This document shows positions 1 through 8,762 of a stretch of 40,088 bases of DNA, in pieces. A model generated the notes under the pieces. The model saw only the letters and a program-made list of their open reading frames with translations, was not told the origin of the DNA and made no database searches. The DNA is from Lachnospiraceae bacterium. Its GTDB lineage: Bacteria > Bacillota > Clostridia > Lachnospirales > Lachnospiraceae. The position numbers were made by a program, and so were the translations under genes. Position 1 is the first letter of the stretch; each line of letters opens with the position of its first letter. The stretch covers positions 1 through 40,088 of the forward strand of contig JABZIV010000017.1 in NCBI GenBank assembly GCA_015258095.1, given 5' to 3'.

Positions 1-453
1 ATTCTGTTTTACTTATATCCGTATTCCAATAATTTATTAAAGCGTCTTGTTAAAACACCGAAAGTATATTTTTATGATACGGGACTTGTGGCCTATTTGA
101 CCAAGTGGAGTAGTCCGGAAACACTTGCAAGAGGTGCGATGAGTGGGGCTATTTTGGAGAATTATGTGGTTTCGGAAATACGAAAAACCTATTTGAATAA
201 TGGGAAAGAAGCGTTTATGTATTACTATCGGGATAAAGATGCCAAAGAAATCGACCTTGTTCTGGAGCAGGACGGAGAACTCCATCCTATAGAAATTAAA
301 AAGTCTGCCAATCCGGCGTCGGAAATTCTTCGTGTCTTTCCTGTCTTAGACAAGTCATCTTTAAAAAGGGGAAACGGAGCGGTCATCTGCTTGAAGACAG
401 AACTGTCTGCGTTCAATAAGGAAAATTATATCGTTCCGGTCTGGATGATATAA
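1..453 (+). CDS. AAA ATPase with DUF4143 domain, 3' end only
   Basis: The reading frame is open from base 1 to the TAA at 451-453, so the N-terminal ATPase part lies outside the window. The visible 150 residues match the C-terminal DUF4143 region of the large family of single-protein AAA ATPases: a KVYFYDTGLVAYL segment, then LENYVVSEIRK, then YYYRDKDAKEIDLVL followed by HPIEIKK. The last two resemble the acidic and E-x-K parts of a PD-(D/E)XK-like nuclease fold. The cellular role of this family is poorly known. No Walker motifs can be checked here. The next gene starts about 400 bases downstream behind a terminator and its own promoter, so this gene is not part of the following operon. Confidence 0.85.
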   Translation: MLFYLYPYSNNLLKRLVKTPKVYFYDTGLVAYLTKWSSPETLARGAMSGAILENYVVSEIRKTYLNNGKEAFMYYYRDKDAKEIDLVLEQDGELHPIEIKKSANPASEILRVFPVLDKSSLKRGNGAVICLKTELSAFNKENYIVPVWMI

Positions 454-526
454 AGTTCTGCAATATAAAAGGATGGATACGTTACAGGAGTCCTACAGGG
501 ATTAAGGATGTGTAGCGTGTAGGAAC

Positions 527-569
527 AAAGACCTCCCATGAAGCAATATATCATAGGAGGTCTTTTTTT
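527..569 (+). terminator. intrinsic terminator after the DUF4143 ATPase gene
   Basis: AAAGACCTCC at 527-536 pairs perfectly with GGAGGTCTTT at 556-565, and the T run continues to 569. The loop is 19 bases. The A-rich 5' side means it could also work on the minus strand. Confidence 0.85.
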
Positions 570-645
570 CATCTTCAACTTTTACAATTTTATTTATAAA
601 AATTTAGGCAGATTGTTGAAAATGTGCATGGCAGTGCATTATTCG

Positions 646-674
646 TTGACAATGTTTATTACTGTGCTTATAAC
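646..674 (+). promoter_or_regulatory. sigma-70-type promoter for the tetronate operon
   Basis: TTGACA at 646-651 (perfect -35), 17-base spacer, TATAAC at 669-674 (5 of 6 of the -10 consensus). It lies about 175 bases before the kinase start at 851. The remainder of the 454-850 gap contains the upstream terminator and an otherwise featureless AT-rich leader. An imperfect palindrome (AATGTGCA / TGCATT, 621-640) sits just upstream of the -35 and could be a DeoR or catabolite operator; that part is only a suggestion. Confidence 0.6.
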
Positions 675-850
675 TGGTAAAAAGAACATAAAGCAACATA
701 ATATGTTAAAAAATAAACTGAAATAAACAAATAAATAACAATTTGAATGGAACAAAGGAATGACAAGCCGGATGATACGGATGCAGCATGGGAAGAAAAG
801 AAGCGTCCAGTGTAAGATAACCGAATCGCTTTATGTAACGGAGGAAGAAG

Positions 851-2155
851 ATGCCAAAATGTGTTGTTATAGCAGATGATTTGACGGGAGCAAATGCTAC
901 CGGAGTATTACTGCAAAAAATGAATTACAGTGCGTATACCGTACTGAATACGGAACGACTGGAACTCTCCCTTCTCTCGGACTGTGACTCGGTTTTGTAT
1001 CCGACAGATAGTCGGGGAATTGATAAGGAGCTGGCGTACAGAAGAGTGTTTAATGTATGCAACTTATTGAAGAATCCGGAGACGGAGGTATATGGAAAGC
1101 GCATTGACAGCACACTTCGAGGGAATCTCGGCGCAGAAACGGATGCGATGCTGGATGCTCTCGGAAACGAGTATATCGCCATTGTTGCAGCTTGTTTTCC
1201 GAGTTCTTCCCGCATTGTTCTCGGGGGCTATATGTTGGTAGAGGGACTTCCGCTTCACAAGACGGATATTGCGATTGACCCGAAGACACCGGTCAATAAT
1301 CCGGAGGTTGCAGAGCTTTTTCGTAAAGAAAGCAAATATCCGGTAGCAAGCGTTTTGATGAAGGATCTCTTGCACGGGAAGCATTATCTTGCGGATTGCA
1401 TGAAGAAGCTTGCATCGGAGGGCAATCGGATTCTTGTAGTGGATTGTGTAACACAGGAAGATATAGACCTCATCGCAGATGCGGTAGAAACTTCTAAATT
1501 GAAAGTGGTTTCCGTGGATCCGGGCGTATTTACCGCAGCTCTTGTACGGAAAAGATTTCAGCCTAAGGAAAAGAAGGAGAAGAATCGCATTCTGGCAGTG
1601 GTCGGTAGTGTAAATCCGCATACGAGGATTCAGCTGGAGGAACTCTGGCTCTCCCAGCGTAATAAAAATGTATTTGTAGAGACGGAGGCGTTACTCCGGA
1701 GTAAGGCGGATTGGGAGGCGGAAGTAGAGAGAGTCAGTGAGGAAATCCTGAAGGATGTGGATAAGGATCGGGTTTTTTCCGTGACGGGAGACGGCATTTA
1801 TCCGGAGAAGCGGGTGGATTTGGAGAAAATCGCGCAAAAGGAACATTGTGCAGTAGAAGAAATTACGGACAGAATCAACCTGGCTTTTGCGGAGATTGCC
1901 CATCGGATTTGCAGTAGAGAGAAGAGTTTCAAAGGACTCTACAGTAGTGGAGGAGATGTGACGGTTGCTATTTGTAAGCGCTTTCAGACCGCAGGATTAA
2001 ACTTGAAGGAAGAGGTTCTTCCGCTTGCCGCGCATGGAGAAATGTTGATGGGAGACTTCCCGGGGATGCACATGGTGACTAAGGGTGGCAGTCAGGGAGG
2101 CAGAGATGCGATTATCCGTTGTATTTCCTTCCTAAAGGAGAAGTTATTCGTATAA
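851..2155 (+). CDS. four-carbon sugar-acid kinase (DUF1537; DtnK/DenK/OtnK family)
   Basis: A 434-residue protein with both halves of the DUF1537 kinase fold. The N-terminal sugar-binding domain starts with ADDLTGA (residues 8-14) and the C-terminal nucleotide-binding domain has SSGGD near 366 and KGGSQGG at about 411. Members phosphorylate D-threonate, D-erythronate or 3-oxo-tetronates at C4. Which substrate applies cannot be read from sequence, but the next gene is a PdxA2-type dehydrogenase. That pairing is characteristic of the D-threonate/D-erythronate branch rather than the OtnK branch, which uses an isomerase and an aldolase. A GGAGGAAG site 5-8 bases before ATG 851 supports the start. 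First gene of an operon with pdxA2, a GntP permease and a DeoR regulator. Confidence 0.88.
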   Translation: MPKCVVIADDLTGANATGVLLQKMNYSAYTVLNTERLELSLLSDCDSVLYPTDSRGIDKELAYRRVFNVCNLLKNPETEVYGKRIDSTLRGNLGAETDAMLDALGNEYIAIVAACFPSSSRIVLGGYMLVEGLPLHKTDIAIDPKTPVNNPEVAELFRKESKYPVASVLMKDLLHGKHYLADCMKKLASEGNRILVVDCVTQEDIDLIADAVETSKLKVVSVDPGVFTAALVRKRFQPKEKKEKNRILAVVGSVNPHTRIQLEELWLSQRNKNVFVETEALLRSKADWEAEVERVSEEILKDVDKDRVFSVTGDGIYPEKRVDLEKIAQKEHCAVEEITDRINLAFAEIAHRICSREKSFKGLYSSGGDVTVAICKRFQTAGLNLKEEVLPLAAHGEMLMGDFPGMHMVTKGGSQGGRDAIIRCISFLKEKLFV

Positions 2156-2209
2156 ATGGAACGCTAAGCTTTAGAAAATGGAGCAAGAGATTACTGAAGG
2201 AGGTAAGGA

Positions 2210-3208
2210 ATGAGGAAAGTGTTGATTGCAGTGCCGATGGGGGATCCGGCAGGAATCGGTCCGGAAATCGTCGTTAAGGCTGTTTCCAAAAAGGAAATAC
2301 AGGATATTGCGAGGGTTTTGGTGGTTGGAGACGGACAGATTCTAGAGAAAGCGAAGGAGATTTGTAAGCTCCCGCTGAAGCTGAAAAGGATAGAAAAGGC
2401 GGAGGATTGCGGAGAAGAAAAAGATACGCTCTATTACCTACAGGAAGGAAAGATTCCTATGGAAGAGTTTTCTTATGGAAAGGTCAGTGCGATGTGCGGA
2501 GCGGCAGCATTTTCCTATATTAAGAAGGCTATTGAGCTGGCAAATCATAAGGAAGTAGATGCAGTGGCAACGACACCGATTAATAAGGAGTCGTTGAAGG
2601 CGGCAGGAGTGCCATATATCGGTCACACGGAAATCTTCGGAGCACTGACGGGGACGGATGACCCGCTCACGATGTTCGAGTGTAACGGTATGCGGGTATT
2701 TTTCTTAACAAGGCATGTTTCTTTACGGAAGATGCTGGATATGATCACGAAGGAGAGAATCAAGGATTATGTAAAGCGTTGCCTCGAGGCTTTGAAAAAG
2801 CTGGGAGTGAGTGAGGGAACCATGGCAATAGCTGGCTTGAATCCGCACTGCGGCGAGCATGGACTTTTTGGGGATGAAGAGGTAAGGGAAATCATTCCCG
2901 CGGTGGAAGAATTGCAGAAGGAAGGCTATCCGGTAGTGGGACCAATCGGTGCCGATTCGGTCTTCCATCAAGCAGCACAGGGACGCTTCAATTCGGTACT
3001 ATCCCTTTACCATGACCAGGGGCATATTGCAACGAAGACGTTGGACTTTGACCGGACAATTGCCATCACAAACGGAATGCCGATTCTTCGGACTTCGGTG
3101 GATCATGGAACGGCTTTTGACATCGCAGGTACCGGCGTTGCAGGAAGTATCAGCATGGAAGAAGCGATTCGTCTTGCGGCGAAGTATGCCGATGCATTTC
3201 AGAAATAA
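2210..3208 (+). CDS. pdxA2: 4-phospho-D-threonate / D-erythronate 3-dehydrogenase (PdxA2)
   Basis: A 332-residue PdxA-family protein: GDPAGIGPE at residues 11-19 and three metal-binding histidine positions, His139 (GHTEIFG), His268 (HDQGH) and His299 (DHGTAFDIAGTG). PdxA proper acts in vitamin B6 synthesis on 4-phosphohydroxy-threonine. The PdxA2 subgroup oxidises 4-phospho-D-threonate or -erythronate with NAD+, and the 3-oxo product decarboxylates to dihydroxyacetone phosphate. Assignment to PdxA2 rests on context: it follows a DUF1537 kinase by 54 bases and precedes a GntP permease. Strong GAAGGAGG site before ATG 2210. No pdxJ or other B6 synthesis gene is nearby. Confidence 0.88.
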   Translation: MRKVLIAVPMGDPAGIGPEIVVKAVSKKEIQDIARVLVVGDGQILEKAKEICKLPLKLKRIEKAEDCGEEKDTLYYLQEGKIPMEEFSYGKVSAMCGAAAFSYIKKAIELANHKEVDAVATTPINKESLKAAGVPYIGHTEIFGALTGTDDPLTMFECNGMRVFFLTRHVSLRKMLDMITKERIKDYVKRCLEALKKLGVSEGTMAIAGLNPHCGEHGLFGDEEVREIIPAVEELQKEGYPVVGPIGADSVFHQAAQGRFNSVLSLYHDQGHIATKTLDFDRTIAITNGMPILRTSVDHGTAFDIAGTGVAGSISMEEAIRLAAKYADAFQK

Positions 3209-3279
3209 GAGAAAAACAAAGTAATGGGGAGATTAAACGTTCGCGGAAACCAATTTTTTATCGTATGAAGGAGGATGCC

Positions 3280-4686
3280 ATGGTAAATGGTTTGAATGGG
3301 CAGCAGATGCTCATCGGTTTGTTAATCGGTATCGTTTTACTGATTTTCATGGTTTTAAAGACAAAGATTCAGGCTTTTTTGGCGCTGATTATCACGACGG
3401 TGGTAATCGGAGTCATTGGCGGAATGCCGCTCAACACAATCACGCTGGACAATGGAACAAAGTTCGGTATTTTACAGTCCATTACGAGCGGATTCGGTAA
3501 CACTCTATCCAGTATCGGTATCATCATCGGCTTCGGCGTTATGCTTGGAGCAATCTTTGAGGAGACCGGTGCGGCGAAACGGATGGCGCTTTGCTTTTTG
3601 AAGGTTTTCGGAAAGAATAAAGAAGAAGAGGCGATGGCTTTTACCGGATTTTTGGTGTCGATTCCTATTTTCTGTGATTCCGGTTTTATCATCCTTTCTC
3701 CGATTGCGAAAGCGATTTCAAAGGTGACAAAGAAATCCCTGATTTCCCTTGGAGTAGCACTGGCAGCTGGTCTCGTGATTACCCATACCATGGTGCCGCC
3801 TACACCGGGTCCCCTGGGTGTCTGTGGAATCTTCGGCATTGATGTTGGAGAGTTTATCCTCTTGGCTTTGGTGCTGTCCATCCCGATGACCATTGTAGCC
3901 ATTATCTATGCAAGAAAGTATATTGCGAAGAAGTTAAACTGGATTGTCAATGAGAAGGACGAGATTGTTCCGGCACCGGTGGGGACAGTCGCTTCTGATG
4001 ATGCGATTAATCTGGATGAAAAGGATTTACCGTCTACCTTTTCTTCCTTCCTCCCGATTTTACTCCCGGTTGTACTCATTTTAATCAACACGGTTTCTAC
4101 GGCAACGAAAATGACCGGAGGAATCTTTACCATCCTGATTTTCCTTGGACAGCCGATTGTAGCGGTAGGAATCGGACTTCTGACAGCGATTTTTGTTCTG
4201 GGGCGGAAAATGAGCCGGAAAGAGATTCTCTCCTTTATGGAGCAGGGCATGATGTCCGCCGGGATTATCATGTTGGTAACAGGCGGTGGCGGAGCACTGG
4301 GACAGATTATCAAAGATTCCGGTCTGGGTACCTATATGGCAGAGGGAATTACGGCAATGCATGTTCCCATTATCCTGCTTCCTATCCTGATTTCTACAGT
4401 AATGCGTTTTATCCAGGGTTCCGGTACTGTAGCGATGACTACGGCAGCCAGCATTTCCGCGCCGATTATCCTTGCTTCAGGAGCAAATCCGGTTCTCTCC
4501 GCTCTGGCTTGTTGCGTAGGATCCTGCTTCTTCAGCTACTTTAACGATAGCTACTTCTGGGTAGTAAACCGTACGTTAGGTGTCAGTGAGGCGAAAGATC
4601 AGATTCGCGTATGGTCGATTACTACGACCATTATCTGGGCAGTCGGTTGTCTGGAAGTTTTGCTCTTGAGTCTCGTGATGCATTAA
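3280..4686 (+). CDS. GntP-family sugar-acid permease
   Basis: A very hydrophobic protein of 468 residues with roughly 12-14 predicted membrane segments and GntP-family landmarks: SIPIFCDSGFIIL, the HTMVPPTPGPLG loop and SGTVAMTTAASISAP near the C-terminus. The family imports gluconate and related sugar acids with protons. Here the likely cargo is a tetronate, inferred from the kinase and dehydrogenase upstream. An in-frame ATG at 3265 exists, but AAGGAGG (3268-3274) lies downstream of it and is well placed for ATG 3280, so 3280 is preferred. Confidence 0.87.
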   Translation: MVNGLNGQQMLIGLLIGIVLLIFMVLKTKIQAFLALIITTVVIGVIGGMPLNTITLDNGTKFGILQSITSGFGNTLSSIGIIIGFGVMLGAIFEETGAAKRMALCFLKVFGKNKEEEAMAFTGFLVSIPIFCDSGFIILSPIAKAISKVTKKSLISLGVALAAGLVITHTMVPPTPGPLGVCGIFGIDVGEFILLALVLSIPMTIVAIIYARKYIAKKLNWIVNEKDEIVPAPVGTVASDDAINLDEKDLPSTFSSFLPILLPVVLILINTVSTATKMTGGIFTILIFLGQPIVAVGIGLLTAIFVLGRKMSRKEILSFMEQGMMSAGIIMLVTGGGGALGQIIKDSGLGTYMAEGITAMHVPIILLPILISTVMRFIQGSGTVAMTTAASISAPIILASGANPVLSALACCVGSCFFSYFNDSYFWVVNRTLGVSEAKDQIRVWSITTTIIWAVGCLEVLLLSLVMH

Positions 4687-4835
4687 GACTGTATCAGAAA
4701 AACGGTCTTGAAGAACTTTTTAGTAACAAGAAAGGGTCGGTTTCCTGTTAGAGTTTGTTTGACAGGGCGGAAAGCGTTTGATAGCATGAACGAGAGAAGA
4801 GGATTTGTGACTACGGATGGTTTTATGGAGGGAAA

Positions 4836-5597
4836 ATGAGTCACAGTAAAGTGTTACTGGGAGAGCGGCAGCAGAATATTTTAAAAATTCTGGAAAAGGA
4901 CGGTTCCGTCTCCGTTGAGGAGCTGGCGAAGATGTTTTCCGTCAGTGGAATGACCATCCGAAGGGACCTGCATATTCTGGAAGCGAAAAACCGAATCGAA
5001 CGCTTTCATGGCGGCGCTGTTTTACGGGATGAGGTGCAGTACCGCGAGAAGGAAGTACAGAACATTATTGGAAAGAAGCGCATAGCAGAGAAGGCTCTTG
5101 CGCTTCTTCTTGATGAAAAAGTGATTTTTCTGGATGCAGGAACCACGACCAGAGAACTGGCTCTTCTTCTGAAAGAGAGGGAAGAACTGTATATCGTTAC
5201 GACAGATTTGATGATTGCCGGAATCTTGCAAAATGGAAAAGCCGGACTGTTCTTCTGTGGGGGAGAGATACAGAAAAGTACCGGTTCTTCGCTTGGCAGT
5301 CTTACGGTGGATGAAATCAGGGACTTCTCCTTTGACATTGCTTTTATCGGGACTTCTGCCATCAATTCGCGTCTTGAGCTAAGTACACCGACGGTGGAGA
5401 AGGTTTCTCTAAAAAGAACGGTACTGCAAAAGGCAAAGAAAGCAGTGCTTCTTGCGGATGAAAGTAAGTTCGATAAGCAGGCAATGATGAGAATCTGTAG
5501 CATGGAAGAGTTTGATGTGCTCGTGACGGATAAAGCGTTGAGTGATAAAGAGGAAAAAGAGTTGAAAAAGAGGGGGGTAGAGTTCTACTCGCTTTAG
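4836..5597 (+). CDS. DeoR-family transcriptional regulator
   Basis: A 253-residue protein with an N-terminal winged helix-turn-helix (GERQQNILKIL, VEELAKMFSVSGMTIRRDL, then RFHGGAVL, residues 8-62). The C-terminal DeoRC effector domain has the DAGTTT phosphate-binding turn and LLADESKFD. DeoR regulators usually repress sugar or sugar-acid operons and respond to a phosphorylated intermediate. As the last gene of the kinase-pdxA2-permease operon it probably controls that operon; the effector might be a 4-phosphotetronate (inference). GGAGGG precedes ATG 4836. The 149-base gap from the permease has no convincing terminator. Confidence 0.88.
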   Translation: MSHSKVLLGERQQNILKILEKDGSVSVEELAKMFSVSGMTIRRDLHILEAKNRIERFHGGAVLRDEVQYREKEVQNIIGKKRIAEKALALLLDEKVIFLDAGTTTRELALLLKEREELYIVTTDLMIAGILQNGKAGLFFCGGEIQKSTGSSLGSLTVDEIRDFSFDIAFIGTSAINSRLELSTPTVEKVSLKRTVLQKAKKAVLLADESKFDKQAMMRICSMEEFDVLVTDKALSDKEEKELKKRGVEFYSL

Positions 5598-5635
5598 GAG
5601 TAGAGCATTTTACGCCGTAATAGAGAAGTCTAATG

Positions 5636-5679
5636 AAGAGATAGTGCGCGGTTTCTATACCCCCTCCTATCTCTTTTTT
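5636..5679 (+). terminator. intrinsic terminator of the tetronate operon
   Basis: AAGAGATAG at 5636-5644 pairs with CTATCTCTT at 5667-5675, and the T run extends to 5679. A second small hairpin (CTACTC 5585-5590 / GAGTAG 5598-5603) overlaps the regulator's stop codon but has no T run. The rest of the gap to 5886 is AT-rich leader DNA of the next gene with no clear -35/-10 pair. Confidence 0.8.
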
Positions 5680-5886
5680 ACTGTATTCTTCTATAACAGC
5701 TGAATTCTATTTAATAGTACAATTAGATTTTTTTACTCCTTAATATTATAGTGATACAGGCATTTTTTAACAGGATTGCATTCGGAAACGCCTAAAAACA
5801 GGAAAAGGAATCCCATTTTTGCGGCATTTCGTATGTGATTTTTGTTAGGAGAGCGGTAGCAGGGAAGGATAGCTTAGGAGGGAAAA

Positions 5887-7101
5887 ATGAGGAAGAAGCT
5901 TTGGGTAGCAGTAGCGGCATTGTCCATAGCGGCGGCTTTATCCGCTTGTGGAGGAAAGAACGGGAAGACAGAGGAGAGCAGCGCGGCAGCAAAAAGTACT
6001 GAGGCGGCTACGGAGAAAGCCGACGAGAAAGCGGAAGTGAAGAGCACGGAAAGCGGAAAAGAATCTGAAGGAAAGCTTGTACTGGAGACAGGAGCTTATC
6101 CGGAGAGTACACAGCATTTAAAGACCGGAGAGAAGCCGGAGAGTCCGACCGTGACCTGGGCGCAGGGGGCAAGTGGAAATGTGCTTGTCAGCATTGCAAA
6201 GGCGCAGGGGTATTTTGAGGAAGTGGGTCTTACGGTAAATGAGATTCCGCTGGATGAGAACCAGATTCAGGCGGTCTCTACCGGACAGGTGGATATTGCA
6301 TCGAATACCGGAACCTGGGCACCGTTGAAGAATATCGTGGCGGGGGATGATATTGCGATTATCGGTGGAAATATGCTGACCGGTTGTATGCCGATTATTG
6401 CGAAGGAAGGGGCAGAGTGGAAGGGTGCCGAGTCTCTTCTCGGAAAGAAATTTGGCGAGTCCGTAGCCTCTTATGCGACTTTAAACGGTTTGGTCAAAGA
6501 AGGACATGATGTAACAAAGGAGATCACCTTCGTTGACGGGATGGCAGATGCGGATAAGATTCAGGCAATTTTAAAGGGAGAACTGGATTATGCGACGGTA
6601 GGAACAGGCAGAATGTACCAGGTTCTAAACACGAAGGGCATTCAAATCGTGAGCTACTGTTCGGATATTACACCGAACTATTCTTGCTGTAGAATGATTG
6701 CAAGAAACAGCTGGGTACAGAAAAATCCGACGACCGTGAAGCTTTTAAATGAGGCGCTTATTCGGGCACAGGCGTATTTTCAGAAGCACAAGCAGGAGAC
6801 GGTAGACTTGATGGCAAAGCAGTTGAATGCGAACAAGGAATATGTTGAGGCTTACCTTCTGAATGAGCACTATCGGATTAACCCGGATACATTAAAGAAT
6901 ACCGTTTTCGATAACTATCGCTATATGATGGCAGTCCATGGGGTAGACAATGTCGACAAAAGTGTGAAGCTGGAAGACAGAATCTATAATGAACTGTATA
7001 AGGAAGCGCTGGATGAAGCGGAGAAGAAGTGGGGCTCCGAGGATCCTTCCTTCTACGAAGAAGCGCAGAAGTTCTATACAGAGCACAATACGAATCAGTA
7101 A
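5887..7101 (+). CDS. ABC transporter substrate-binding lipoprotein 1 (SsuA/TauA/NMT1-like)
   Basis: A 404-residue precursor with a lipoprotein signal peptide ending in the lipobox LSAC (Cys21). An acidic Ser/Glu/Lys-rich tether of about 45 residues follows, then a periplasmic-binding-protein type 2 domain from about residue 80 (VTWAQGASGNVLVSIAKAQGYF, VSTGQVDIASNTGTW). This family supplies sulfonate, nitrate, thiamine-precursor or similar ligands to ABC importers. The substrate is unknown. A paralogue (11422-12630) is close to identical through most of the mature domain. They differ around residues 195-215 (SVASYATLNGLVKEG here, SISRYAILHPLVDEG there), which may tune ligand choice. The nearest permease and ATPase genes are 12738-14372 on the other strand. 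TTAGGAGGG precedes ATG 5887. Confidence 0.85.
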   Translation: MRKKLWVAVAALSIAAALSACGGKNGKTEESSAAAKSTEAATEKADEKAEVKSTESGKESEGKLVLETGAYPESTQHLKTGEKPESPTVTWAQGASGNVLVSIAKAQGYFEEVGLTVNEIPLDENQIQAVSTGQVDIASNTGTWAPLKNIVAGDDIAIIGGNMLTGCMPIIAKEGAEWKGAESLLGKKFGESVASYATLNGLVKEGHDVTKEITFVDGMADADKIQAILKGELDYATVGTGRMYQVLNTKGIQIVSYCSDITPNYSCCRMIARNSWVQKNPTTVKLLNEALIRAQAYFQKHKQETVDLMAKQLNANKEYVEAYLLNEHYRINPDTLKNTVFDNYRYMMAVHGVDNVDKSVKLEDRIYNELYKEALDEAEKKWGSEDPSFYEEAQKFYTEHNTNQ

Positions 7102-7172
7102 GTGTAAAAGAATCTGCAATACGGGAGCGCTTTTCAGTCTCCCGTACTTTGAACAAAACTACCCGTCACACA

Positions 7173-8570
7173 TCAGCGAAAGAGCTCTTCCAGAGGAAGA
7201 AGGAGGAGCTCTTTCCTTTTTTTATATTCTGCATGGACAGCTTCTTCAAAGCCACTTCTACTGATAAAACCGTAGCGGTAACAGCGGAGCCCCGTGGCTT
7301 CTACTTGCGCAATTTCTTTTTCTATCTGCTTTAAACTGAGCGGTTTGCTCTGGAATTTTACTTCATAAAAAATATACCCCTTGAGATCAAGCGTTACGAT
7401 ATCGAATTCCCCATTCCGCTTTTCTTTTGGGAGGTTATAGTAATATTTTCCAATTCTCTCGAATGCTTCTTCCATTTTTCCTCTACGGTTTTGTAGGAGA
7501 AGATATTGTTTTGCAATTCTTTCGAAGCGCTTAGAAACATAGGCATTTTCAAAATCATCCTGAATAAAACGCGTAAAAAAGACTTCCGGAGGAAGAATGT
7601 TCATCTGGGAACTGTAGCGGAAGATATATCGGTAATAGAATAAGGACATATTATCCGAGATAAAGTAGCCTGCTTTTTTTCGATTGTCTTCTTCGTTAAT
7701 CGGTGCTTCTTTTTCAATGAGTTCCATGCGAATCAGCTTATCTAAAGTATCCACCAGGCTGGGACCGCTGGATACATGGGATTGGGAGAGAATATCATTG
7801 AAGCGGGAAAATCCCTTTGCCATCGTTTCAAAAACTTCATTTGCATTGATGATTTTCGAAATCTCCGACTTTAAATACATCAGAACTTCATTTTCCAACC
7901 TGGCACCGGGAGAGGCGATAAGGGAAAGGATATTTTCCCGTACCGTCTTGTGTTCATCGATCAGACGATTGTAATAAGGAATACCGCCGAAAACACTGTA
8001 AAGACGAACCTTGTCTTCGCTTGAAAATGTCGGATAGAATTGCTGGGTGTCGTAGTAGTTCATCTCTTGGAGTTTCATAATATAACTGAAGCGCCCGAAT
8101 AACGGGTTCTCTTTTTCGATGAGTTTTTGCATTGTATCGACGTAGGAGCCGCAGAGAATCAGTTTCAGTCGGCTTTTTTCTTTAAACTCGTCAATTATGC
8201 TTTGTAAAATGCTGTCCATTCCTTTAAGCACATCACTCAGATAGGAGTATTCGTCTATGACAAGCAAAATGTCTTCCTTTTCGGCTCTTCGGAATAAAAA
8301 TCGAAGGATTTCCTCGAAGCTCTGAAAGGAGATGGGAGGGAAATCGAACGCATCGGATAGGAGAGCAGAAAGACTTTCCACATTATTTTTTTCAGAGGTT
8401 TGCTTACATTCGTAGTAGATTTTTTTCCCTTTGAAATATTGCAGGGAATGTTTGATAAGTTCACTTTTTCCTATTCTTCTTCTTCCATAGAGAAGCAGAG
8501 CTTCAAAAGCTGCACTTTTATACATCTCTTTTATTTTCTTTATTTCTTCATCTCTTCCAATAAATTTCAT
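7173..8570 (-). CDS. AAA ATPase with C-terminal DUF234 / nuclease-like domain
   Basis: A 465-residue protein. It starts MKFIGRDEEIKKI, typical of the archaeal-type AAA ATPase family, followed by a Walker A GRRRIGKSEL near residue 30 and a Walker B ILLVIDEYSYL near 120. A winged-helix segment comes in the middle. The C-terminal DUF234-like region has EFDIVTLDLKGYIFYEVKF, which resembles a PD-(D/E)XK core. The function of the family is not established. It lies alone on the minus strand between two plus-strand genes. ATG 8570 is preferred over an upstream in-frame start at 8618 because GGAGG lies about 12 bases before it and the family's start motif begins there. It resembles in kind, though not in sequence, the truncated ATPase at 1-453. 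Confidence 0.85.
   Translation of the reverse strand: MKFIGRDEEIKKIKEMYKSAAFEALLLYGRRRIGKSELIKHSLQYFKGKKIYYECKQTSEKNNVESLSALLSDAFDFPPISFQSFEEILRFLFRRAEKEDILLVIDEYSYLSDVLKGMDSILQSIIDEFKEKSRLKLILCGSYVDTMQKLIEKENPLFGRFSYIMKLQEMNYYDTQQFYPTFSSEDKVRLYSVFGGIPYYNRLIDEHKTVRENILSLIASPGARLENEVLMYLKSEISKIINANEVFETMAKGFSRFNDILSQSHVSSGPSLVDTLDKLIRMELIEKEAPINEEDNRKKAGYFISDNMSLFYYRYIFRYSSQMNILPPEVFFTRFIQDDFENAYVSKRFERIAKQYLLLQNRRGKMEEAFERIGKYYYNLPKEKRNGEFDIVTLDLKGYIFYEVKFQSKPLSLKQIEKEIAQVEATGLRCYRYGFISRSGFEEAVHAEYKKRKELLLLPLEELFR
7178..7223 (+). terminator. terminator of binding protein gene 1, inside the opposing gene's 3' end
   Basis: GAAAGAGCTC at 7178-7187 pairs perfectly with GAGCTCTTTC at 7206-7215, followed by a T run to 7223. 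A weaker hairpin with no T run (TACGGGAG 7120-7127 / CTCCCGTA 7139-7146) lies upstream. The main stem coincides with the last codons of the minus-strand ATPase gene that ends at 7173. Confidence 0.75.
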
Positions 8571-8762
8571 TTTTATTCGGTTTCCTCCGAGTCGGTTATT
8601 TCCGAATAAACATAGCATGGTTTAAAAGACTTGTAAAGGCAGATGAGAGCACATTCTGTTCATTTACGTAGGAAATAAAGCGGGGTATCTATAAAAAAAT
8701 GCAATTGGATTTCCGCTCTTCCACGTCCTATAGTTATCCGGTATTCGGGAAGGGGGAAAAAG

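Noticed and set aside
538..726. Small plus-strand frame of 62 codons
   Set aside because: It begins inside the terminator hairpin, has no ribosome site and spans the promoter of the next operon; composition is that of AT-rich non-coding DNA.
2210..3208. PdxA of vitamin B6 synthesis
   Set aside because: The protein family fits, but the operon partners (DUF1537 kinase, GntP permease, DeoR regulator) point to the PdxA2 catabolic role.
7173..8570. AAA ATPase with nuclease-like tail as a defence gene
   Set aside because: It stands alone, without partners of any known defence system, and DUF234 ATPases have no established defence role.
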